Assembly (NCBI GenBank): GCA_903897605.1
Contig: CAIUCH010000005.1
Coordinates: 1 to 54,651 of the forward strand
Source of the DNA: an uncultured Alphaproteobacteria bacterium
GTDB lineage: Bacteria > Pseudomonadota > Alphaproteobacteria > Micropepsales > Micropepsaceae
DNA length: 54,651 bases
Direction: 5' to 3'
This document shows, in pieces, positions 14,954 through 23,248 of the stretch. The notes below the pieces were generated by a model. It searched no databases. It was not told where the DNA came from and was given only the letters and a program-made list of their open reading frames with translations. Made by a program: the position numbers and the translations under genes. How positions within the stretch are numbered: the first letter of the stretch is position 1; each line of letters begins with the position of its first letter.

Positions 14954-15886
14954 TCAGCGCGCGCAGCTCAGCGTGCGATAGGCGATATCCGCCGATTTGA
15001 AGGGGTCGGGATCGCCGTCATATTCCCACACATAGTATCGCACATGCGAGCCGGCCGCCGCGAACACGGCGGGCCAATCGGTGGTTCCCTTGCCCAGGTC
15101 GGTGATGGCGCCATCGGCGGCGGTGTCCTTCACATGCAGGATCTCGATGCGATCCTGATAGCGGCGTAGGAAGGCCAGCACATCGGCGAAATGGTTCAGG
15201 CCGAAGGCGATACGGGTCCAGTGGATGTCGACTTCGAAATGGACGGTGCGCGGATCGGTGTTCGCCGCCATGATCTCCCAGGCGGAAACCATTCCGGCAT
15301 GGCCGTCCTTGTGCAGGTCATAAAGGTATTTGGTTTGGATCTCGGATTCGTGATTGTGCACATAGAGGCGAAGGCCCCGGTCGGCGGCTTGCTTGCCAAA
15401 TTTGTTGAGATTGGCGGCGGTGGCGAGCGTGTCCTTGAGGCTGCCGATGCCCGGTTCGCCGAAACCCGGCGCGCCGACATGGCTCTGGCCCAGTGCCACG
15501 GCCTCATCGAGGGTCGCCGTCCAGTGCGCGGTATCGAGCGGACGGTGGCTGCTGAACTGGATTAAGCCGGTTTTTTGCAGGGCGGCCTTGTAGGCGGCCA
15601 GCGGCGCGGGAAGGCGGTCGCCCAATCCCTCCATGTTGCGAAAGCCGATGGCATGCATTTTCGTGAAAATGGGTTCTAGCGCCGCGGCCGGAACCGCGAC
15701 CGGCCCACCGGCCACGGCGGCGGCCATGCGGCCCCGCGGGATCATCACGCTCAGCATGTTGTAAAGTTGAAAGCCGATCTTGGCTTGCGGGATCGGCGTG
15801 CACGCCGCCTCGGCGCTGCTGGCGGTCAGCAAAAGTCCGGCGGCGATGCCTAGGAAGAGCCCGATGCTTTTGTCTGTGGCTTTCAT
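14954..15886 (-). CDS. exported sugar-phosphate isomerase/epimerase-like TIM-barrel protein
   Basis: The 310-residue protein has a Sec signal peptide (cleavage near SSAEA) and an AP-endonuclease-2/xylose-isomerase-like barrel. The segments IGFQLYNM, GFRNMEGLGDRL, LRLYVHNHESEIQ, VHFEVDIHWTRIAF and IEILHVKDTAADG carry the metal-binding Glu/His/Asp pattern. Exported members of this family act on sugars or related polyols, but the true substrate is unknown. AAGGGGG precedes the start. It is divergent from the membrane-protein gene at 16020. Confidence 0.83.
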   Translation of the reverse strand: MKATDKSIGLFLGIAAGLLLTASSAEAACTPIPQAKIGFQLYNMLSVMIPRGRMAAAVAGGPVAVPAAALEPIFTKMHAIGFRNMEGLGDRLPAPLAAYKAALQKTGLIQFSSHRPLDTAHWTATLDEAVALGQSHVGAPGFGEPGIGSLKDTLATAANLNKFGKQAADRGLRLYVHNHESEIQTKYLYDLHKDGHAGMVSAWEIMAANTDPRTVHFEVDIHWTRIAFGLNHFADVLAFLRRYQDRIEILHVKDTAADGAITDLGKGTTDWPAVFAAAGSHVRYYVWEYDGDPDPFKSADIAYRTLSCAR

Positions 15887-16019
15887 GGAAGCGGCCCCCT
15901 TGCGAAGAGAAGGCTATTGCAAGGCGTAACCTCCAGCAAGTTTGTGTGTTATGTGCGTTGCCGGCGCGGGACAGACAGGCGCGGGGCGTGGCGAACGATA
16001 TGTGTCGCAAGGGATGGCA

Positions 16020-17048
16020 ATGAGCGCGTCAGATGAAATCGCCGCTCGGAAAAACCCGGTGGGACTGCTGCCGGCGGCCGCCGCGATGGCCTATCCGTTC
16101 ATCCTCCAAGCGTTTCACGTTACGGTTTCGCCGGCGGGCGGCGTTTTGTCGTCCGCGCGCCTGATCGGCGCGGCGTTACTGCTTCTGGCCGCCTTCGCGA
16201 TGCCGCTGCTGGGATTGGGTTTCGCGTTCCGGCTGACCGGCTTGCCGCACCCGACGCTGTTCGATTTGCGGGTGCGCCGCCTAGCTTATGCCAGTATCGC
16301 CGCGCCGCCGCTGTTTGTCTTTACCGGCGTCACGCTGGGAATTCTGAAACTGTCCGTGCCCGACATCCTGGTCTGGATTTTGGTTTGGCTGGTGGCGGGT
16401 CTGTCCGTCTGGCTCGGTGGAAGCACGCCGGCGCCGGAAGCGGCGAGCCGGCCGATTGCGGGCTGGCGGGTGGCGCACGGCGTGGCCGCTGCTGTCATTG
16501 CCTGCTTTGTGCTGTTTCATCTCACCAATCATTTGTTCGGCCTTGAGGGGCCGCAGATTCACAAGGCGATCATGGCGGCGGGGCGCGAGATCTATCGCGC
16601 GCCCTTGATCGAGCCGGTGCTGGTGTTGTTGTTGCTGTTCCAGGTGACGAGCGGCATCCGGCTCGCCTGGCGCTGGAGTTCTGTTCGCGTCGACGGCTAT
16701 CGCATCTTCCAGATCGGTTCGGGCGCCTATCTGGCGGCGTTCCTGCTCGCCCATCTAAATTCGGCATTTGTTTCGGCGCGGGCCGTGCATCACATTGAAA
16801 CCGACTGGGCATGGGCTTCGGGCGCGCCGGCCGGCCTGATCCATGACGCCTGGAACATCCGGCTGTTGCCGCATTATGCGCTGGGCGTCTTCTTCATTCT
16901 GGGGCATCTGGCATCCGGCTTGCGGATTGTCATGCTCGCCCATGGCGTCAGCGCCACCCTTGCCAACCGTTTCTGGATCGCGGCGGTGGTGGCCGCTGCG
17001 TTGATTTCAGCGGCGATCATTTCCGGACTGTGCGGCGTGCGGATATAG
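16020..17048 (+). CDS. multi-pass membrane protein, possible b-type cytochrome-like fold
   Basis: This 342-residue protein has about eight or nine hydrophobic helices. The C-terminal half contains HLTNHLFGLEG, LLLLFQVTSGIRLAW, AHLNSAFVSARAVHHIETDW and LLPHYALGVFFILGHLASGLRI. The helix-borne His residues resemble those of succinate/fumarate cytochrome b subunits, but I cannot assign a family with certainty. No partner dehydrogenase is nearby. I prefer ATG 16020 because AAGGG lies six bases before it; ATG 16014 is the alternative. It is followed by a palindromic intergenic repeat. Confidence 0.65.
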   Translation: MSASDEIAARKNPVGLLPAAAAMAYPFILQAFHVTVSPAGGVLSSARLIGAALLLLAAFAMPLLGLGFAFRLTGLPHPTLFDLRVRRLAYASIAAPPLFVFTGVTLGILKLSVPDILVWILVWLVAGLSVWLGGSTPAPEAASRPIAGWRVAHGVAAAVIACFVLFHLTNHLFGLEGPQIHKAIMAAGREIYRAPLIEPVLVLLLLFQVTSGIRLAWRWSSVRVDGYRIFQIGSGAYLAAFLLAHLNSAFVSARAVHHIETDWAWASGAPAGLIHDAWNIRLLPHYALGVFFILGHLASGLRIVMLAHGVSATLANRFWIAAVVAAALISAAIISGLCGVRI

Positions 17049-17049
17049 A

Positions 17050-17111
17050 GCGCGATCCGGAAAAGTGTGCAGCGTCGGCACGCTGCCGCTACCGACTCCG
17101 AAAGATCGCGC
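17050..17111. repeat. palindromic intergenic element
   Basis: Outer arms GCGCGATC (17050-17057) and GATCGCGC (17104-17111) are perfect inverted repeats. Inside, GCAGCGT (17069-17075) pairs with ACGCTGC (17080-17086) around CGGC. The sequence begins two bases after the membrane-protein start of the stop codon and ends before the convergent lrp gene. The GCGCGATCCGGAAAAGTG core resembles palindromic elements scattered between alphaproteobacterial genes. It may act as a bidirectional terminator. Confidence 0.55.
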
Positions 17112-17121
17112 GACCAGGCAA

Positions 17122-17601
17122 TTAGAGCGGCGGCAGGCCGATCCGCTTCTTGATCGTGCTCATGGCGAAGTTGGTCTCCACCGACTGGATGCATTTCAGC
17201 CGCGTCACCTTCTGCTTGAGGAAACGTTCATAGCCTTCAATGCCGTCGGCATAGATGTGCAGCAGATAGTCGCGCGCGCCGGTCATCAGGTGGCACTCGG
17301 TGACTTCGTTCCAACTCAGCACCGCCTTTTCGAATTCCTTGATCTGTTCTTCGGTCTGCTGACTGAGACGGATGGAAACAAAGACGCTGAGCGGCAGGCC
17401 ATAAGCCTTCTGGTCGACGATGGCGGCATAGCCGCGGATGACGCCGTCCTCCTCCAGGCGCTTGACCCGCCGCAGGCAGGGCGTCGGCGACAGGCCGATC
17501 TTCTCGGACAGTTCCAGGTTGGTCATCCGGCCATTGTCCTGCAGCAGGGAGAGGATCTGGCGATCCAGCCGGTCTAGCACAATATGCTTTTTGTCAGCCA
17601 T
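17122..17601 (-). CDS. Lrp/AsnC-family transcriptional regulator
   Basis: This 159-residue regulator has the N-terminal helix-turn-helix (LDRLDRQILSLLQDNGRMTNLELSEKIGLSPTPCLRRVKRLEEDGVIRGY) and the RAM ligand domain (FVSIRLSQQTEEQIKEFEKAVLSWNEVTECHLMTGARDYLLHIYADGIEGYERFL). It should form octamers or dimers that bind an amino acid. It is divergent from the gamma-lyase-like gene, an arrangement like mdeR/mdeA of Pseudomonas putida, where an Lrp-type protein activates methionine gamma-lyase. The 112-base gap, with a TATAAT near 17610, should hold both promoters and its operator. Confidence 0.92.
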   Translation of the reverse strand: MADKKHIVLDRLDRQILSLLQDNGRMTNLELSEKIGLSPTPCLRRVKRLEEDGVIRGYAAIVDQKAYGLPLSVFVSIRLSQQTEEQIKEFEKAVLSWNEVTECHLMTGARDYLLHIYADGIEGYERFLKQKVTRLKCIQSVETNFAMSTIKKRIGLPPL

Positions 17602-17713
17602 ATCGCGCAGTATAATACCAATTACGGGACCTTATCTACTGCAATTCGCCATTTAATCCCGCCCGAACAGGCCTAGCCTCGCTGCCGGGATAATACGCGG
17701 GAAGGGCATCGCC

Positions 17714-19012
17714 ATGGCCAATGACAGTTACCACAAGGACCGCATCTCCAACCGCACCCTGCATCCCGAGACCCTGATGATGGGCTATGGCTATGCCCCT
17801 GCCTGGTCGCAAGGCGCGCTGAAGCCGCCGATCTTCCAGACTTCCACATACGTCTTTGAGACCGCGCAGCAGGGCAAGGAATTCTTCGACCTCACGTCGG
17901 GCCGCCGCCAGCTGCGTCCGGGCGAAAATGCCGGCCTGGTCTATTCTCGCTTCAACCATCCCAACATGGAAATCCTGGAAGACCGGCTGGCGATCTGGGA
18001 CGAGGCGGAACGGTCGGCGGTTTTCGCCAGCGGCATGGCCGCCATCGCCACCACCTGTTTTGCGCTGCTGCGTCCGGGCGACACGGTGCTGCACAGCCGC
18101 CCGCTCTATGGCGGCACCGAAACCTTGCTGAAGAACCAGATGGGCGCTTTCGGCGTCACGCCGTTCGGCTTCACCAACGGCGTCGATATCGCCCAGATGC
18201 GCGCCGCCGCCAAGGCCGCCGCCGCCAAGGCCAAGGAAACGAACGGAAGGGTCGCCATGATCATGGTGGAGACGCCGGCCAATCCCACCAACGGTCTTGT
18301 CGATCTGGCCGCCTGCGCCGCCATTGCGGGCGAATTGGAAAAATCCCAGGGCTATCGTCCGCCGGTGGTGGTGGACAACACCATGCTGGGACCGATCTTC
18401 CAGAAGCCGCTGAAGCAGGGCGCCGATATCTCGCTGCTGTCGCTGACCAAATATGTCGGCGGCCATAGCGACCTGGTGGGCGGCTCGATCAGCGGCAAGA
18501 CCGAGCTGGTGACCATGATCAAACGCTGGCGTGGCGCGCTGGGCACGCAGCTGGATCCCAATTCCTGCTGGATGCTGATGCGTTCGCTGGAGACCTTGGA
18601 CATCCGCATGAACCGCGCCAACGACAATGCCCGCATCGTCGCTGATTATTTGTCCAGCCATCCCAAGGTGACGCGGCTGCATTATCTGGGCAGCCTCAAA
18701 GAGGGCGATCCGCGCAAGCCGGTGTTCGACCGCCAATGCACGGCGCCCGGCTCGACCTTTTCCTTCGATGTGAAGGGCGGCGAGGCGGAAGCCTTCCGCC
18801 TGCTCGACAATCTGCAGATCATGAAGCTGGCGGTGAGCCTGGGTGGGACCGAGACCTTGATCTCCCACCCCGCCGCCATGACCCATTCCGGCGTCGCCCG
18901 CGAATTGCGCGAAGAGATCGGCCTCACCGATTCGCTGATCCGTATTTCAGTCGGGATCGAGAATGTCGAAGACTTGATCAGCGATCTGGCGCAGGCACTC
19001 GATAAAGTCTGA
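17714..19012 (+). CDS. cystathionine gamma-synthase-family PLP enzyme, methionine gamma-lyase-like
   Basis: The 432-residue protein is a Cys/Met-metabolism PLP enzyme. The PLP lysine is Lys246 in SLTKYVGGHSDLVGG; other family motifs are YSRFNHPNMEILEDRLA, SGMAAIATTCFALLRPGD, ETPANPTNG and the C-terminal SLGGTETLISHPAAMTHS. Possible activities are methionine or homocysteine gamma-lyase, or O-acylhomoserine sulfhydrylase. The divergent Lrp regulator favours a catabolic methionine gamma-lyase, which would release methanethiol, ammonia and 2-oxobutyrate; this is inferred. A KAAAAKAKETNGR insertion around residue 170 is longer than usual. GGGAAGG precedes the start. Confidence 0.87.
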   Translation: MANDSYHKDRISNRTLHPETLMMGYGYAPAWSQGALKPPIFQTSTYVFETAQQGKEFFDLTSGRRQLRPGENAGLVYSRFNHPNMEILEDRLAIWDEAERSAVFASGMAAIATTCFALLRPGDTVLHSRPLYGGTETLLKNQMGAFGVTPFGFTNGVDIAQMRAAAKAAAAKAKETNGRVAMIMVETPANPTNGLVDLAACAAIAGELEKSQGYRPPVVVDNTMLGPIFQKPLKQGADISLLSLTKYVGGHSDLVGGSISGKTELVTMIKRWRGALGTQLDPNSCWMLMRSLETLDIRMNRANDNARIVADYLSSHPKVTRLHYLGSLKEGDPRKPVFDRQCTAPGSTFSFDVKGGEAEAFRLLDNLQIMKLAVSLGGTETLISHPAAMTHSGVARELREEIGLTDSLIRISVGIENVEDLISDLAQALDKV

Positions 19013-19090
19013 CGCGGCGTCTCACCGCGAGATCATGACCTCTCGATCGCGGGCGCGATGCCGGCGGCCTGGCCGATCCGTGGGGCCGGA

Positions 19091-20383
19091 TCAGGCCTGC
19101 CGCAGCATCTTGGGCAGGGAATTGCCCAGCACCGCCAGCAGGTCTGGAGCATAGGAGGCGGAATTGGCCTCGAATTCCGCCTGGGTGATGACCTCGCCGC
19201 CCTGGCGCCCAAACAGCACCACTTCGTCATCCAGGTTGATGCGGTCCTGGTCGCCGGTCACATCCACCATCAATGTGTTCATGGTGACGCGGCCGACCAG
19301 CGGATAGCGGCGCCCGCCGATCAGCACTTCGGTCTTGTTCTTGGCTTCGTCCGCGAAGGCGGCCTGGTTGGCGTGGGACAGGCTGCGGCGATAGCCGTCG
19401 GAATAGCCGATGGGAATATTGGCCAGCCAGGATTCCCGGGTGAGGCGATAAGTCCGGTCATAGGCCACGGTCTCGTCGGCGGGAAAATGATTCACCGCCG
19501 CCACCCGCGACTTCAAGGTGATGGTGGGGCGGAAGCGGGCCAGGAAGTCGGGGCTGGTGTCGCCATAGAGTGCGCCGCCCACCCGCACCATGTCCAGCCG
19601 GGTATCGGGATGATGCAAGGTGGCGAAGGTGTTGGCGGTGTGACGCACCATCGGTCCGGGCGGCAGACCATTGGTCTTGAGCCAGCCGATGTCGTCCTGG
19701 AACCGCGCCAACTGGCGCAAGATGTCGTCCCGGTCCTCGGTGGGATAATGGGTCATCAGGCCGGCGATCTTCAGATGCGGGGTGCGAAGAATGGCGCGCG
19801 CGTCGCTCTTGCCATAGTCGGTCTTCAGCTCCACGCCGTTGCGGCTCATGCCGTCGGCATTGAGACACAGATGGATCGGCAGGGCGCGGTCGGCATGTTT
19901 GCGATTCCAGAGCTGCGCGATCCGCGCCGCCGCCGCTGGATTTCCCACCAATTCTTCGAGGTTCAAGGGGAACGCATCCTCGATCTCGTCCAAGGTGCCG
20001 GTGCGCACCCGGATCAGCCGTCCCTTGAAGCCGATCTCGCGGGCCACGCGGGCTTCGTCATTGCTGGTGAGGCCGATGGCGGCGACGCGTGTCTTCAGCA
20101 CCGACGGCATCAGCAGACCCAGGCCATTGCCATAGGCGTCGGCCTTCATGATGGCGCAAAGCGTGACGCCGTCACCGACGATGCCGCGAATTTCCGCGAT
20201 ATTGCGCTCGAAGGCGGCGGCATCGATCTCGAACCAGGCGTTGTGGCGCGGCACCCGGCGCAGGCCGAAATTGCGCGACGACAGGACGGGCGCGGCCATG
20301 GCCCCGGGTGCCGCGCCCAGTACCGCGCCAAGTGCGAAGGCTGCCGCGCCTCCGGCAATGATCGTGCGGCGGTTCATCGACAT
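19091..20383 (-). CDS. alr: exported alanine/broad-specificity amino-acid racemase
   Basis: The 430-residue protein has a twin-arginine-like leader (SMNRRTIIAGGAAAFALG, cleavage near GAMA) and a complete alanine racemase. The PLP lysine is Lys80 in MKADAYGNG, and the catalytic Tyr lies in IPIGYSDGYRR; the C-terminal beta domain has GRVTMNTLMVDVT. Exported racemases of this type (Bsr) make D-amino acids in the periplasm that alter peptidoglycan or signalling. The start at 20383 follows AGGAG; an upstream ATG adds eight residues without a ribosome site. It lies 20 bases after the FKBP isomerase gene, which may assist its folding. Confidence 0.88.
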   Translation of the reverse strand: MSMNRRTIIAGGAAAFALGAVLGAAPGAMAAPVLSSRNFGLRRVPRHNAWFEIDAAAFERNIAEIRGIVGDGVTLCAIMKADAYGNGLGLLMPSVLKTRVAAIGLTSNDEARVAREIGFKGRLIRVRTGTLDEIEDAFPLNLEELVGNPAAAARIAQLWNRKHADRALPIHLCLNADGMSRNGVELKTDYGKSDARAILRTPHLKIAGLMTHYPTEDRDDILRQLARFQDDIGWLKTNGLPPGPMVRHTANTFATLHHPDTRLDMVRVGGALYGDTSPDFLARFRPTITLKSRVAAVNHFPADETVAYDRTYRLTRESWLANIPIGYSDGYRRSLSHANQAAFADEAKNKTEVLIGGRRYPLVGRVTMNTLMVDVTGDQDRINLDDEVVLFGRQGGEVITQAEFEANSASYAPDLLAVLGNSLPKMLRQA

Positions 20384-20403
20384 GGGATTCTCCTGAATAA
20401 TCG

Positions 20404-20961
20404 TCACGGATGGATGGTGAACATCGCACCCGCTTCATGGCCGTTGCCGCGGTCGCGGCTGTAAATCGACACGCCGTTATTGTCTGGCGCTTGCGCCATC
20501 TGCGCGGGAATGACGGCGATGAGGGTCAGGTCGAACACCAAAGTCTGGTTGGGCGGCACACCGCCATTGGGCGTGCCCTTGCTGCCGAGCGCCAGGTCGG
20601 ACGGAATCACCAGCTCCCAGCGGTCGCCCGCTGCCATCAGCTGCAATGCTTCGTTCAGGCCGCGCAACAGATTGCTGACTGTCAGCACCGCCGGCAAATC
20701 GGGCGAGGCGGTATCCACCAGCTTTGCGTTGATCAGACGCGTGCTGTAGCTGATCTGCACCGTGTCAGCGGGCGCCGGATGGCTGCCGAAACCATTGCGC
20801 AGAATGCGGTATTGCAGCCCGTCGGGACGCACCATCACGCCGGGCTTGTGGGCATTGTCCGCCAGATAGGCATGATTGGCCGCCAGGCTGGGCGCGTCGT
20901 CCGCCGCCATCGCCGGGGCGGCGGCCAAGATCATCAAGAGCAGGGCGAGGTATTTCATCAT
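20404..20961 (-). CDS. exported FKBP-type peptidyl-prolyl isomerase
   Basis: The 185-residue protein has a Sec signal (MMKYLALLLMILAAAPAMAA) and an FKBP domain: GLQYRILRNGFGSHPAPADTVQISYSTRLINAKLVDT, LLRGLNEALQLMAAGDRWELVIPSDLALGSKG and PNQTLVFDLTLI. Some aromatic active-site residues of canonical FKBP are altered, for example Gly-Leu-Asn-Glu where the G(W/L)xE motif is expected. It should speed prolyl isomerisation in the periplasm. It is first in a two-gene operon with the racemase. A second ATG one codon on is equally possible. Confidence 0.85.
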   Translation of the reverse strand: MMKYLALLLMILAAAPAMAADDAPSLAANHAYLADNAHKPGVMVRPDGLQYRILRNGFGSHPAPADTVQISYSTRLINAKLVDTASPDLPAVLTVSNLLRGLNEALQLMAAGDRWELVIPSDLALGSKGTPNGGVPPNQTLVFDLTLIAVIPAQMAQAPDNNGVSIYSRDRGNGHEAGAMFTIHP

Positions 20962-20987
20962 TGCCAGATTAACTCATCCTGCCTGGA

Positions 20988-21081
20988 TCAGGGATTGTTC
21001 CAGGGAAACCTGTCGCCAAAGTCATTTGATCGTTGACGGATAGACCTGCGGGTAAAAGCCGGTATGGGGCACTTCGCCGCC
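20988..21081 (-). pseudogene. degenerate copy of the 3' end of the MBL hydrolase gene
   Basis: About 95 bases here match the last 97 bases of the metallo-beta-lactamase-fold gene (22186-22282) at roughly 85 percent by eye, in the same orientation and beginning at the same stop codon. Two single-base deletions (after CCAGG near 21004 and in TTGACGG near 21036) break the reading frame. The intact gene encodes the tail ending TLATGFPWNNP. This is a remnant of a former tandem copy or of a duplication that brackets the matrixin gene. Confidence 0.75.
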
Positions 21082-21189
21082 AAGAGATCCGCCGCCAAAC
21101 TTGACAGCGGCGCGCGACGTTTCATAGCCTAAAAAATAGCGAACGAACCAGGGTCTAGCCCGCCGCTCCTCGCAGGCGGGGCGAGCCGG

Positions 21190-22167
21190 ATGGGAGAAAT
21201 GCTTGATCGGGATCGTCTCCCTACCATGAAGGTGGGTGGTAAAGCAGCGGTCAAACTGGTTTGCACAATATCGGTGTTGCTATTTGCGAGCGATATTTCT
21301 CTGGCCCGATCCGGGCGCGGACAATTCTGTTTAAAACCAGTTCGATATCGGATTGGTCAGATCGATCCGAATTTCGCATTGGACGATGCCGGTGTGGCCG
21401 AGGCTTTGCGGACCGCGGCAAAGCTGTGGAATACGGCGGCGGGCGCGGATCTTGTCGATTACGATTCCGCTGGGGATCTGGAAGTCGATTTTGTCTATGG
21501 CGCGCAGCAGGCCATCCACGACCGTCGCATGGCGACCCTCGGCGAGATAGCGCGGATACGGACCGGCGCTGCCCAGTTCAAGTCGGATCATGACAGTTTG
21601 GAACGACAATCCCAGGAATTGCAGACGGGCTTTTCAAAGAATCGGTCGCGGTTTGAGGAGAGACTTACCGCCTATGACAAGAGGCTGCGCGCCTTCGATC
21701 AGGCGCGCGGCCCGGATGAACTTGGCCGAATGCTGAACGAGGAAAAGTCGGCGCTCGACCGGGAGGGGGCCGCGTTGGCGCAGGGGCAGGACCGGCTCAA
21801 CGATCTGGCCAGCCAGCTCAATTCTCTAGCCAGCAAATACAATTCGATCATCGGCGAGGAGCGCGCTTATTTGGAGGATCTAAATCGCGACGCCGGCAAG
21901 GTCTTCACCGCGGGTGAATTCATCCTCAAGGACGGCCGGGCCCGGATCGCGATCTATGAATTCGGCAATCGCCGCGACTTGATCGCGGTGGCGGCGCATG
22001 AATTCGGCCACGCCCTTCGCCTTCGTCACGTCAAAGACGACAAGGCGATCATGTCCGCATTGCGCGAAGACGGAGCGGGGCTCGATCTGCCGGAGAGAGG
22101 AGAAGGCATCCAGTTGACGAGCGCGGACATCGTCGCCCTCAAAAGCGTGTGCGGCTCCGAAAACTAA
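21190..22167 (+). CDS. exported matrixin-like metzincin protease with coiled-coil insert
   Basis: This 325-residue protein has an N-terminal hydrophobic signal (KLVCTISVLLFASDISLA). Next come a matrixin-like N-terminal part (ALRTAAKLWNTAAGADLVDYDSAGDLEVDFVYG), a long charged coiled-coil-forming segment (about residues 125-235) and the zinc site AAHEFGHALRLRHVKDDKAIMS. Three His and Glu271 (HExxHxxxxxH) and an IMS Met-turn are complete. It should be a secreted or periplasmic zinc endopeptidase. The insert between the beta-sheet and zinc helix is unusual for the family. Alternative starts are 21199 (GGGAG upstream) and 21226 (directly before the signal). It lies between two copies of the MBL gene end. 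Confidence 0.78.
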   Translation: MGEMLDRDRLPTMKVGGKAAVKLVCTISVLLFASDISLARSGRGQFCLKPVRYRIGQIDPNFALDDAGVAEALRTAAKLWNTAAGADLVDYDSAGDLEVDFVYGAQQAIHDRRMATLGEIARIRTGAAQFKSDHDSLERQSQELQTGFSKNRSRFEERLTAYDKRLRAFDQARGPDELGRMLNEEKSALDREGAALAQGQDRLNDLASQLNSLASKYNSIIGEERAYLEDLNRDAGKVFTAGEFILKDGRARIAIYEFGNRRDLIAVAAHEFGHALRLRHVKDDKAIMSALREDGAGLDLPERGEGIQLTSADIVALKSVCGSEN

Positions 22168-22185
22168 TTCCGTGAAGCGGCGCAG

Positions 22186-23151
22186 TCAGGGATTGTTCCA
22201 GGGGAAGCCTGTCGCCAAAGTCATCTGGTCATTGACCGGATAGACCCGCGGATAAAAGCCGGTATAGGGCACCACGCCGGCCTTCACCCGCAGCATCTGG
22301 TCGTCCAGGTCGCGCAAATCCTTCATCCGCAGCCAGGGTGCCAGAATGCCGCCATCCTTGCGGCAGCAATGCGCCGTCCAAAGGATCGTGTCGGCGGGCA
22401 TGGTGGCGAGCAGCCGCTGCGCCGTCTCATGATAGGCCGACATGCTGGCGCCGGGTGAGAAGGCATAGAGCGTGGTGGGATAGATATAGTCGCCGGTGAA
22501 AAGCCGCTTCGCCGCCGGATCATACAGCGATGCCGATGTCGGGGTGTGGCCGGGCGTGGAAAGCACCGTCAGCACCCGTCCGCCCAGATCGATGGTGCGG
22601 CCGGGCGCCAGCCATTCGGCGATGGCAAAGGATGGGCGCGCGCGCTTGTCGGCGATGCCGGAATATTCATAGCGCTTGGGCGTGAACAAGCCGTCCTTCA
22701 TATCGGCCCGCGTCTGCGGCAAATCGATCATCGCGACGTGGTGGAATGGGATGATGCCGCCCAGGTGATCGAAATGCAGATGCGAGACCATCACTGTCAC
22801 GGGCAGGCTGGTGAGGGATTTGATCACCGGACTGACATCGCGGGTTCCCGAACTGGAATCGAACAGCAGCGCCCGCTTCTCGCCGATGATCAGATAGGCG
22901 TAATTCTGCTGGTAATAGCGCGGCTCGCCGATCGCGAAGGTGTTCTGACCCAGATCCTCAACGGAAAAATAATCATCGACCATATGGCCCTTGTCGAGCT
23001 TGGGCGTCGTGGGATCGATGATGGTGTGGCGCCGGATATAGGGCGCGACTTCCAGATTCACATAGGGCGCATAATCCGCCCCCAGGACGATAACGGCCAG
23101 CACGGCGATCGCGATATACGTCAGCACCCGGGCCATTGTTGTTTTTCCCAT
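22186..23151 (-). CDS. exported or membrane-anchored MBL-fold metallo-hydrolase
   Basis: The 321-residue protein has an N-terminal signal or anchor helix (VLTYIAIAVLAVIVLGADY) and a metallo-beta-lactamase fold. It has the metal motif SHLHFDHLGG (HxHxDH), then LSTPGHTPTSASLY and FTGDYIYPTTLY, and a later WTAHC. Members include lactonases, glyoxalase II-like and other hydrolases; this one shows no strong mark of a subgroup. I start at 23151 (GGGAAA adjacent); 23136 and 23166 are alternatives. A broken copy of its last codons lies at 20988. Confidence 0.82.
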   Translation of the reverse strand: MGKTTMARVLTYIAIAVLAVIVLGADYAPYVNLEVAPYIRRHTIIDPTTPKLDKGHMVDDYFSVEDLGQNTFAIGEPRYYQQNYAYLIIGEKRALLFDSSSGTRDVSPVIKSLTSLPVTVMVSHLHFDHLGGIIPFHHVAMIDLPQTRADMKDGLFTPKRYEYSGIADKRARPSFAIAEWLAPGRTIDLGGRVLTVLSTPGHTPTSASLYDPAAKRLFTGDYIYPTTLYAFSPGASMSAYHETAQRLLATMPADTILWTAHCCRKDGGILAPWLRMKDLRDLDDQMLRVKAGVVPYTGFYPRVYPVNDQMTLATGFPWNNP

Positions 23152-23248
23152 TTTCCCGGCGCGCATCTAACGAAGAAACCGGTCCGTTGGCAAAGGCGGC
23201 GACCGCGCCTATCGTGGGTTCGGCGCAAGCAGCATGGTCGGGGGCGGC

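Noticed and set aside
19058..20464. 468-codon plus-strand frame opposite the racemase
   Set aside because: It is antisense to a complete alanine racemase and has no domain; similar antisense frames occur opposite most long genes here (for example 28668-30065, 35649-37472).
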